From the NCBI GenBank assembly GCA_963971305.1, contig OZ020311.1, forward strand, positions 1,178,001 to 1,242,000: DNA of 64,000 bases. Direction: 5' to 3'. The translations under genes and the position numbers were made by a program. Source of the DNA: Arcuatula senhousia. Its lineage: Eukaryota > Mollusca > Bivalvia > Mytilida > Mytilidae. This document shows, in pieces, positions 12,999 through 25,000 of the stretch. Position 1 is the first letter of the stretch. Each line of letters starts with the position of its first letter. The notes under the pieces were generated by a model that did not search any database, was not told the origin of the DNA, and saw nothing but the letters and a program-made list of their open reading frames with translations.

Positions 12999-13062
12999 AT
13001 GTTCCAGCTTCTTTTGTCTTTTCTGTTTCTGATATCAACAGTCAGACCACAGCAAATAACAG
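12999..13062 (+). CDS. Contactin exon 1: signal peptide
   Basis: Encodes MFQLLLSFLFLISTVRPQQI, a clear secretory signal peptide with a Leu/Phe/Ile core. The donor is GTGAGA. The exon ends in phase 1. The start was chosen because this is the only Met directly ahead of the hydrophobic core, just after a putative acceptor. Confidence 0.88.
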
Positions 13063-16000
13063 GTGAGAGGAATAGCAATAGGATTGGAAAAACTATAATT
13101 ACAACAAATGTTTCAGGTACTAGTATTATTGACGCCTGTTTCTTCTATTGAAGACTCCTCAGAGGTAAAACTCTAACCAAAATATTGAAGTTGCGAAATT
13201 ATATGCAACACAGCATTCCACACGATGCATCTGAAGTCGTCGTTATAAAAATATAGTCATGTTACAATGCTATTCTAATTAGTTGCATACTATCATGACA
13301 AAACAAGTCGTTGCTAAACGGTAATGAGATATGGAATAAGTTTATTCGACACAATCTACAAAAGCAAGCGGCAATATAAAAACAAATCCGCAACGGAAGA
13401 CAGCCAGCAGCATTTAAAGTGACCAAGCTTTTGAAGTATTGCATTGGTTTGCAATTACATTCAACACCAAACCAAAAAATATCGACGAAAGACTCAATTA
13501 ACATGAAAGAGTACAGCCGGGGGTGTAGTGGTTAACACGTCGGGCTACTAACACCGAGGTTCGTGGTTTGATCCTCGTCAGAGGTGACAATGCAAATTAA
13601 TGAATCAATTTTCCTGTTCTCTCTTGGCACCACCATTTCCATGGAAGATCTTAAGGAACGATGCTATGAAGGGATAAAAATCCAGTGTATGGGGAGATCA
13701 AAATCCCATGCACGTTAGATACCCCTTTGTAGATTTTGCTAAGACGGACTAAAAAAATAAGAATGTTTAAACTAGGCACAAATATATACACGCAGCAAAA
13801 ATAGAATCGATAAAAGAGAGAACCTGAGAGAATCCGACAATTAATGATTTAGTGTTAAATATCATCACACAAAATCGATGTTGTGTAATTTTTGTTAATT
13901 TCTATAAAACTATTTGGCCAATATTTTGTAAAAAGCATGCGTTCACTTTTCCTTTATCTAAAGACAAATCAGAGACATGCATGTTTAAAACCAGCTGAAA
14001 GTTTGTAATAGCGGTTGTCATATGCGTTTTCACAATAAGCGCAAACTAATTAGACTAGCATGAGAATAAAAGCCTTGATGTTTTCGTTTTCAAGTTCGAA
14101 CCCAAAAATATGCACATGTCTGCATTTGGACGTGATAATTGCAGATTTAACCTAGATGTTCAAATTCACGATTTTTCTAGCCTTTAGCCTGAAACGAACA
14201 TAAACGCCATGTCGTGACGTCATGAAGACTATCGCAACACGGATCAGAATTTTGTGGTTAACATGTCATTCCCAAACGTGCTACAATGTTGAACTTTGAC
14301 CCATATATGTACTTTTGGATGTATACCTTCTGCAAAATCATGAGAAGATTTGAAAAAAATACAGACTTAGTTTTATTATCAAATCAAAATAACTCCACTA
14401 TATTAAGTTTCAATGCGAACAAAAACCGTGTTAAATATTATAAACATTTACTAGCGATTTTAGCTTTCATTGTTTGATTCTGTATAATTTCGAAATGTCA
14501 TCGAAAAAGATATGTGTTATACAAAAAGCGGGCTAATCGCTGTAAAACAATCAACGGCAAGTTCTATGCAAAACAAAGGAAAACGAAAAAAGTAAACATA
14601 TTCGTATTTAAGGCAACAACACAATTTCCGACACAATATAAACATAAAGCTCCAATAAGCAAACAAAAACATCACACGCAAAAGAACACCAAATGTCACG
14701 ACCGAGGAAAATAAAAACACTTGGAATAAAATTGATCTACTAGACACAAAATCAAGGAAAACAAGGGATAAAAATTGTGAAAAACAGTCACAAACGAAAA
14801 CCATCAGGCACTGCTTACCCTTCAGACATCATCTTATAACACGAAACATTATCATCAGCCAAGAACAACCTTGTACTATATCAAGGAAAGTACCTTAAGA
14901 CTGAGACATGCCCCTGTCTATTTAAATTGAAAAATTGAAATAGGATCGTCCTATGTTAAATCATCTAAGATGACAAGTCCAAAGAAACATACACACACGG
15001 CTGATATTAAATCGCTTCTCTAAAAAAACGCATGTGGACTCAAAACCTGTTGTTTACAACAATGACACAAAGGTGACAATGCACATTAAATTCATCCGAA
15101 ATTTTGATGTCATTTTAAACAAATTTCAAAAAAATTATGAGAAGAATTTCGCATGACAATGAAAGAGTTTCCGCTTTTTTCATTTTGATCTAATTCGTGT
15201 GTTTAGAAAAGACTCAAAATAAAGAAAAGAAAAGGAAAATAAATCGCGTTACTCAATCAAAATATTCGTTTGAATAACATGAAGTTAGTTTTGAGTAAGG
15301 AATAACATGAGTTTTGAGTGTAATTTATGCGTATGTCAATTATCATCAATCTCAAATATCCAAAGACAAGTTCACAAGTTCCTGACTTGGTGCATACATT
15401 TAAAAAGAAAAGGTCGGTTAAGATATGGTATGTTTTTAACACACATTATCACTTTTTTCAGAATGCCCCCTTGGTTGGATTCTATATGATACCAACTGCT
15501 ACCTGTTTTCACTCTACCCAGAACTCTCGTATGAAGAGGCTGACAAAACGTGTCTGGTAAGTCAAGGTCAAAATGTTAATGTTTTGATTGTTTGAATAAT
15601 TGATATTTTCCTAATTCTTCGGGCTAAAATTCGAGTGCATACACTGTAATTTCAAAGAAATACAAAACCAAAAGCATACATAGCTTTATTTACAAAAGAT
15701 TATCTATTTTAATGCTTACTCTTCCGGAGCACCCGAGTTCACTCTTGTTTCGACTGGAGTTCGCGTTGTTGATTAATATTGAGTTATTTTGTGTTTCCAT
15801 GTTTTACATGTTGTCTGTTTTTGTCCCGTTCTTGTTGGTGTTTACTAGTTTTGTCTCTGCCCTTTCGGACTTATGACATTCGGATACCCCATTGGTACCT
15901 CTGCTTCTTATAAAATACTTTTCATCTTTTCAAGTGCCCAAGAAGTAAAAAATCTTTAATTGCATGCTTAAGTTCCAGTAATGACACGAAGTACAACTAT

Positions 16001-19000
16001 AGCTAGGTTGTGCGACACAAAATGAATATTAAGATATATTGAGTCTAGGGTTAGGGTTAGGGTTAGTGATAACCCTAAGACCAATTTCGTTGTAAGAATT
16101 TCTTTCCTCCCTATAAAAAGAAGTAAACGTCGTAATAACAGGAAAAAGTCGTTATAATGAGAATATACATGTAGTTGTTTTAACGAGAAATGGAAGTCGC
16201 AATAACGAGAAATTCTCTCAACAGACTCTCACAGTTAGATTTTGCCAAATAATTAGGTCTACTTCTAATCTTAATTTAGGGCCAGGGTGCCGGGTTAGTG
16301 AGCGTGAATACGGAGGAAGAGTATGCAGTTCTTCAGACCAATCTACAGCAATTTATATTACAAGGGTGAGTCCACATAAATAACGAACATCTTACACCAA
16401 ATTATTGAAACGTGGTTAACTTAATGTTCTTGTGTTTGCAATGTGGAACTACTTTATAGATGACACACAAATATATCCAGATCTTTCTTATATCTACACA
16501 GCTAGTTTTTTGGAAGCCAAAACCACTACTAGTATATAGAGTATGTATATGGTACACCAATGCACAACTTATGTTTCTTATGTTATGATTATTCTGTTTT
16601 CCCCAGATACATGTAATATCTATTTGGCACAACAGTGAGTCATACTTGTGGGCCCATTATAATTATAAGAATTGTTTATTAAGTTGTCCTGTTTGTTTCC
16701 ACAGAGCATCTGTTCGGTACACCAGTGGGCCATACTTGTGCTTCCTCTATGATTATAAGAAATGTTTGATTTAAATATTCTATTTGTGTCCACAGACCGT
16801 CTGTTTGGTACACCAGTGGATCATTTTACGAGGGGAAATTGAAATGGGAAGCTGACGGTGTCTTTGGCTTTGATGACTACAGATTCTGGATCAACAATCA
16901 GGCCAGGGACTCGCCACACCGTGGGATGCACGTAGTATACAGGTGGTCAGGTACGTTTCTGTTGCTCGCCACACCGTGGGATGCACGTAGTGTACAGGTG
17001 GTCAGGTACGTTTCTGTTGCTCGCCACACCGTGGGATGCACGTAGTGTACAGGTGGTCAGTTACGTTTCTGTTGCTCGCCACACCGTGGGATGCACGTAG
17101 TGTACAGGTGGTCAGGTACGTTTCTGTTGCTCGCCACACCGTGGGATGCACGTAGTGTACAGGTGGTCAGTATTTAAATCAAACATGGATCTTCATCATG
17201 TTCAACTACAGAGCTGTCCGTTCATTTAACTAAAATCTTGTCTGCTGTCAAAGAAGGTCAACAAGCATACTGCGACACTATTTATAATCGTAGTGGAATT
17301 AACCATATGTGGATTTTGAAAAACTCAAAAGATTTGTTAGATCATTTTAAATCTAGATCATTTTCTGAGGTTCACTCTTTGAAAACGTTCGATTTTTCAA
17401 CTTTATACACTACCTTGCCACACGAAAAACTAAAATGTCGCCTGAAAAAACTTCTCGAAAAAGCCTTTTCAAACTCACGGAATTTTGTTGTTTTGGGTTA
17501 TAATTCTACATTCTTTTCCAAAACATCTTTCAAAGATAAAATTTGTTACACACTGGAACAAGTTTGCAGTATGCTTGATTTCCTCATTGACAACATATTT
17601 GTCACCTTCGGAGGAGAGATTTTTCAACAACAAATCGGCATTCCAATGGGCACAAACTGTGCTCCTCTTCTCGCCGATTTGTTTTTATACTCTTACGAGA
17701 CTGAATTTCTTCAGGGACTCGTAAAGAACAAGAAGATGAAAGAGGCAAGGTCATTTAATCTTACATTCAGATATATTGACGATGTCCTTTCTGTCAATAA
17801 CACTTCATTTGGTAGTTGGATTCCTTCAATATATCCTCCAGAATTGGAGATTAAAGAGACCACCGAATCTAATTGCTTCACGTCTTTCTTGGATTTGCAC
17901 CTCGAATTTGACCCAGGTGGTCATCTCAGTACAAAAATTTACGATAAACGAGACGATTTTAATTTTCAAATTATTAATTTTCCTAATCTACAGAGCAATA
18001 TACCTACTTCTCCTGCTTACGGTGTTTATATTTCTCAACTTATTCGATATGCCAGAGCTTGCACACATTTCACAGATTTTTTTATCAGACACCGGTTTCT
18101 TCGTGACCGACTTTTGAAGCAGGGCTATAAGAAAATACGTCTCATACGATCACTAAAAAAATTCTTTCTTCGTTTTCAGCCACTAGTAGAAAAGTTCAAA
18201 ATTGAGTTAAAAGATATGATAGTTAAGTGTTTTAATTAGTGTTTGACTGGTGTGCTGTACTGAGATGATCACCTCAATATCCCTATTGTGTCTCACAACT
18301 ATGTTGTGTTATATGGTCATTACCGGATCCTAAGATCGCAATGGAAGAGGGAGGTTTGGCGCCATAAAACCTGGTTTAACCCACCATTTCGTTTGAAATG
18401 CCTGTACCAAGTCAGGACCATTGCGATCCACCAGTTCTCCGGTATGACTGATTCGTTTTTGTCATTTTCTCTGGACTATGAGATTGATCATTCAAGTTCG
18501 GTAGTTTTGTTATTACCTTTATTTCTGTTGCTCGCCACACCGTGGGATGCACGTAGTGTACAGGTGGTCAGGTACGTTTCTGTTGCTCGCCACACCGTGG
18601 GATGCACGTAGTGTACAGGTGGTCAGTTACGTTTCTGTTGCTCGCCACACCGTGGGATGCACGTAGTGTACAGGTGGTCAGGTACGATTCTGTTGCTCGC
18701 CACACCGTGGGATGCACGTAGTGTACAGGTGGTCAGTTACGTTTCTGTTGCTCGCCACACCGTGGGATGCACGTAGTGTACAGGTGGTCAGGTACGTTTC
18801 TGTTGCTCGCCACACCGTGGGATGCACGTAGTATACAGGTGGTCAGGTACGTTTCTGTTGCTCGCCACACCGTGGGATGCACGTAGTGTACAGGTGGTCA
18901 GGTACGTTTCTGTTGCTCGCCACACCGTGGGATGCACGTAGTATACAGGTGGTCAGTTACGTTTCTGTTGCTCGCCACACCGTGGGATGCACGTAGTATA

Positions 19001-22000
19001 CAGGTGGTCAGGTACGTTTCTGTTGCTCGCCACACCGTGGGATGCACGTAGTATACAGGTGGTCAGGTACGAATGTATTGCCATGAACGTGTTTTTTTCA
19101 AATACATGTATTTAGGTAATTAATAACTCTTGACAGGAGTTTAATTTTCTGTTTATAGGATTTTTGACACTAGAAAAAACACGAAAATTTCTTAAACAAA
19201 ACAAAGTTCCAACGAAATTACAACAAAGTAGCATACAAACAAGATTGACTCTCTAGTCAAAAGTGAAATATAAAGTATAAGTCGACCAATTAAGTATTCT
19301 CTGAGACTTCTAGCCATAGGTAAAAATTAACAAAGAAACTCAGATTAAAAGAGAAATATTGCCGTTAAAGAAGCAGTGGTACCGATGGGGCATCCGAATG
19401 TCAAAGTCCGAATGGACAGAGACCAGTAAACACAAACAAGGACAGGACGAAAAAAACAGACAGCAACACAAAAACTACTAAATATCAATTAACAACGCGA
19501 ACTCTTGTCGTAATGAGAGTGAACTCAGGTGCTCCGGAAGAGTAAGCGATTTCTGTCTGCTATACAGACACAGAGAACAAACACAATTAGGACAAATGTG
19601 GTGAAAAGGAATGTTAATGGACAGTGTGAATGAACTATGAATTATGAAATATCTGAAATATATATCATTTGGAGACTAAACAGAGGCACTCTAGTCTTAA
19701 AGTTTGAAAAGACCAAAATAACAATACTGACCAGGTTAAAATACACGTTTTTTCTCAAAGACATTTGGGCCACAGGGTAAATACCAATGGCGATATGTCT
19801 GTGAAAGATCAAAAGTAGACTCACCAGAGGCGCTCTAGTTAACATTTGACACATCTGAACTTAAAGTTCATGGTTTCTATCAAATGCACTGAGAACAGTT
19901 CTAAAACAGAAAAAGGTCACGCAGGATTTTAAAAGACAGGCATGTCTGTGAAATACCACTGGTAGCCTCGTCATAAACGCTCTAATTTAATAGATTAATG
20001 GTTTATTTTGTAGGTATAGAGAACAAATATAAATGGGACAGAGTGACTGAGGACGTGAAAGGCCGATATGTCTGCGAAATACCACTCGTAGAGACCAAGA
20101 TGATAACAGAAGGCAGGAGAGACATAAGTAAGTAATGTAAAACTTAGGCGTCTTCGTACACGAAGGGTCATGATCGGGCAACTCCGATGTAGATGGGGAC
20201 CAGATGCAAACGAATACATGCCTGGATGTTGCCACCAATTTGTACAGATATATGTTTCAATTGTCTGAGATTCCTATCTATGTCCGATTGCCATATTAAC
20301 TGCGTCTGTTGAAATCAACAAGGCAATGATAGAACGCATCTATCGGAAACGCAAACTTAAACAATTGTTAACACAAAGACGTTTTTTTTTTATTTACTCC
20401 TAGTTACAAAAGTCCGAAACCGGTTAGCATGAACAAGAACACAACACACAAAATTAACCGAACAGAAATCAACACCGCGATCTCAAGTCGTAACCCAGAG
20501 TGAACTCAGGTGCTCCGGAAGAGTAAACGGTACCTGTCTGCTATATCACAGCCGTCGCGCTGCTAATTTCTTATTCAGTGTGTCAAATCCGGAAAAGAAA
20601 GACAAAACAAAATTAAAATTTACGTTTCCCGAAACGTGGGATGTCCCCTCCCGTTCTCATTTAATGTCTGTCCTCTTCAACAGAAATTCCGACAATGTGC
20701 CGTGAGTCGCCATCACCCATATACCCTGTATACCAAGTTTCGTTGAAATCGGACGATGATTACGTTTTTTGCGATTTCGGCGGCCATCTTGAAAATGGCG
20801 GCCATTACAGAAATTCCGACAATGCCCTGTGAGTCGTCTTCATCCATATATACTGTATACCAAGTTTCGTTGAAATCGGACAATGTTAACATTTTTCGCG
20901 ATTTTCGGCGGACATCTTGAAAATGGCAGCCATTACAGAAATTCCGACAATGCGCCGTCAGTCGCCATCACCCTTATACCCTGTATACCAATTTTCGTTA
21001 AAATCGGACAATGTTTACATTTTTCGTGATTTTCGGCGGCCATCTTGAAAATGGCGGCCGTTACAGAAATTCCGACAATGCGCCATCAGTCGCCATCACC
21101 CATATATCATGTATACCAAGTTTCGTTGAAATCGGACAATGTTTACATTTTTCACAATTTTCGGCGGCCATCTTGAAAATGGCGGCCATTACAGAAATTC
21201 CGACAATGCGCTGTGAATCGCCATCACCCATATACCCTCTATACCAAGTTTCGTTGAAATCGGACAATGTTTACATTTTTCGCTCTTTTTCGGCCATTTT
21301 TCAAAATGGCCGCCACTCACGAAATTTTTTTTTGCCCAAAAAGTTTTTAATTATGTTTTTGAACATGTATACAAAGTATTGTTGAATTTCATTATGTGGT
21401 TTCCAAGAAAACTAAGGTAATAGTTTTTCGGTTTTTGGCGGCCATCTTGGAAATGGCGGCCATTTTGAAATAATAAATCGCAGAAAACACTGTAGGACCT
21501 TGGGACCTATCACCCCTCCAAGTTTCAAATCGATCGGTCAACTTTTGACCGAGGAGATAGTCGGACAAGTTCGTGCATCAGGTTGACGGAAGAAAAAGAA
21601 AAAAGTATAATAATAATAATAATAACAAGTGCTGACTGTGTTGGGGATGCCCAACACAAAAATGTCTCCCAAACGAACCCATTTTTGACCTCGTATTATG
21701 ATTCGCCATCTTTTAAAACCCCTACATACAAAATTTTGTCGAAATCGAAGCATTTTGACGATTTTCGCATTTTTGGGCCCGAAAAATCACATTTTCGCAA
21801 ATAACTCGAAAACCGTAAACATCGCTTCAAAATTTTTTTTGGTATTATTGATGAGCTCCCTTTGCTCTATTCACCTACAAAATTTCAGCCTCCTACGCAC
21901 CTAGGTAACCGAGATATTGCAATGTCCTATATTATGAACTTTCGCCAATTACACGGAAACGGCGGCCATTTTGTAATTTTTGAAAAGTCCGTCAACAACT

Positions 22001-25000
22001 TCAGTAACCGATCTACCTTCCTACAATGTTTCGTGTGAATCCCCCTATGCGTTTGAGAGAAAACTACCGGACAAGTTCATGGCGGGAGGAAAGAAGAAAA
22101 AGAATAATAATAATAAGAAACAGAGTAAAAACAATATGTCTCCAAACTTTCGTTTGGGAGACATAATAATAATAAGAAGAAGAAAAATAAGAAACAGAGT
22201 AAAAACAATATGTCCCCGACGACACTTCGTGGTCGGGGACATAATTACATGACAAACAAACATCTGAACTCATCTGAGAGGCAGGAATTCCATGTTTGTC
22301 TACGAGTGCATGGTGGTTTTTTTTCCAAAATATTCAAAAAAGATTAAAGAATTGAATAAATAGTTAATAATATTAGTAAAGAAAACTCTCAAATATTGTA
22401 AATTTACTGATAGTTTATAGAAATCATAAATTACAAATAAGATATAAGTTTTTTTTAAAAAAAATTATAGCATAGATGTAGTTTCATCAGTTGAACATTC
22501 AGCAATTAATTTCAAACTTACTAGTAATTAAATTTGCACGTTTCGTTTTCAGCTTATGGAACAAACTTTAGTGATGCCACGTTTGCCCCGAAAGGTCCTG
22601 TGTTCAAAATACAACCACAAAACTTAGTAGTAACAGATCGGTCCATACAGCCAAGTTTGGAATGCGTGGCTCAGGGTATGCCACAACCAAGCTACCTGTG
22701 GCTACAAGGAGAACAATACAACAATGAACTAAAGGCATCTTCTGATTATATCTTGACCAATGGGAAAGTGACGTTTTTGAACGTGTCAAGCGAGTATAGC
22801 GACTACTACCAATGTAGAGCAACCAATCAGTTTGGGTCGGTATTGAGTAACCAGGTCAAGATTACTCATGGATGTAAGTGGCTTTAATATAAGGTTTGAA
22901 ATGTTGTGCCTTGGTGGGACATACCGGTAGGTCATTTAGGTAACGCATCCATTCAGTGCTGTTTTGGACCAGAGTGCACGTCTAAGTGAATGAAATTAAG
23001 ATGTAAAAAAGAGAATTAACTCGAAAAATTCGTTTTTTAAATCTATTTATTGTTGCTTTGCAACAGAATTATACACGACGGACCATTTAAGTTGTAGGGA
23101 GACCTTGGTTTTTTTTGGCCGAATGTTTTTTGCCGCGGAAAATATGTATTTTTTTTAGGCGTCGCGACAGAATATTTTTTTATTATTATTAGCATTTTTC
23201 TATATAGCAGAAATCCTTCTTCAGAATATTTTTTTTCTTACCCACTACTTACAAAATATTTTTTCATCAGAAATCATTTTCAAAATGTCTTAAGGGAAAA
23301 AAGCAAGCCCTCTTTTCAAGCTAAATGGTCGTTTTTTTAATAATGCTGTGTCATGTTTGTTTTTCCAAACCTCGTTATCATCTATGAAAAATAAGAAAAC
23401 AAAGCACAAAAAAAACCCAAACGTTCAAGGCGACACATTCTAAAGCCTGTTTAAGTTCAATTTCTAAACTTGGCATTATACAAGATGTTGACAGAAATAA
23501 GCATAGATTTGTTTATAACATGAGTCTTTGTTTGAAGCTATTTGTTTTCTGTTGTAAAATGTCATGCAGATCGAGCAGATGTTGTTTACTTATCCGCTTT
23601 ATAGTGCTATAATAAATTTACCAGATTGGTATTTGCAATGTTTTGAAATGATGAAAAAAAAAACAACTGTAAATACACAGGAAAATTTTGTTCACGTGAA
23701 ATTCACGTGAAATCAGGGTTAACGTGAATTTCACGTTAAACATTCACGTGAATTTCACGTTAAACGAGCAATTTAACGTGAATTTCACGTGAAATGTATT
23801 TAACGTGAATTTCACGTGAAATGTATTTAACGTGAATTTCACGTAAAATTCAAGTTAATATCATATGAAATTCACATTAATTTCACGTTAACTTTTTTCA
23901 CGTGAATTTCACATGAAAATTCTGAAAAATGAGAATTTTTTCCTAAATATCAGTAGAATTGCATGAAAGTTATAGAACATTAAAAATGTTGAGAACATTT
24001 TTTCACATGAAATTCACGTGACATTTTTCACGTGAATTTCACGTTAAATTGCTCGTTTCACGTGAAATTCACGTTAAGTTTTTCACGTGAAATTCACGTT
24101 AAGTTTTTCACGTGAATTTCACGTTAATTTCATGTGAATTTCACGTGAACAAAATTTCCCTGTGTACATGTAACATGGACCATTGATATTGGGTATGTAG
24201 TTGCATTAGCATTAGTACAGATCAATTTCAAAAGCATTTTATCTGTATGCTCCTGCAGTCACGGTCTATTACACTGATTTAGCTAAATGTTAACCTTTTT
24301 TCTTACGCCTGTTTACTATGAAGCAAATGTGGCACGCCTTTGATATTGGGTATGCAGTTGCATTAGCATTAATACAGATCAATTTCAAAAGCATTTTATC
24401 TGTATGCTTCTACAGTCACAGTATACTAGCTTTGAAATTTTACAATGATTTAATTAGCTAACCCTTTTTCTTACGTCTGTCCCTCTTTAATTTTTTTATT
24501 GTGTCCAGCTGCGTCAGGCGAGACATCTCTCGGTGTTTACAGTTTATTTTAAATAAACAAACCTATTGTGTGAAATACAAACGATGGTTTCCTGACTTGT
24601 CGATGTCTTGAAAAAGCAGTGGATTTATATTAGATTCTCTAGGGATTTTTAAAACGATAAAGTATTTCTAAGTCATCTCGATTGTCAGCATACCCCAACA
24701 CTTATACTATAAAACGTTTCTGCCCATCGCGACAAATTATGCATGTAACGACAGTGTCCTACATGTATTAGTTGCCATGTTTATTTGATTTTAATATTAT
24801 TTTTTTCCATTTAATCTTGACTGTACAATATTTTAATGTATACACTTTTAGTTTTATATTATGTTCATGCTTCAATTTTGAATGAGTTATCTTTTTTTCA
24901 GGTCCTTTGTAAAGTTTCACTTTAAAGATTCAAATTTTACAAAAATTTCTTATTCTGGTTTTGAATTAGCTTCCCATCCTGGTAAATAAAACTTTTCACT

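Larger units (their letters stand above)
17187..18518 (+). mobile_element. PLE-1: 5'-truncated Penelope-like retroelement
   Basis: The insertion interrupts the 55-bp array in contactin intron 4. It carries an open RT segment and a 3' tail ending in a TACCTTTATT terminus, then rejoins the array. No clear target-site duplication is seen. The same family is present as a longer copy at 55.5-57.8 kb. Confidence 0.9.

Noticed and set aside
13515..13590. Functional tRNA gene
   Set aside because: A- and B-box-like words are present, but cloverleaf pairing fails and a SINE body follows.
14517..14804. Minus-strand 95-residue frame
   Set aside because: Low-complexity Phe/Leu/Cys translation of A-rich intron sequence.
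16046..16067. Telomere end
   Set aside because: Only three TTAGGG units inside an intron, with an inverted unit next to it.
17238..18239. Extra domain of contactin fused to RT
   Set aside because: The RT lies in intron 4, out of the splice logic, and is bounded by array sequence and a PLE 3' tail.
22045..22273. Minus-strand hydrophobic frames
   Set aside because: Translation of (AAT)n-like simple sequence in a repeat.
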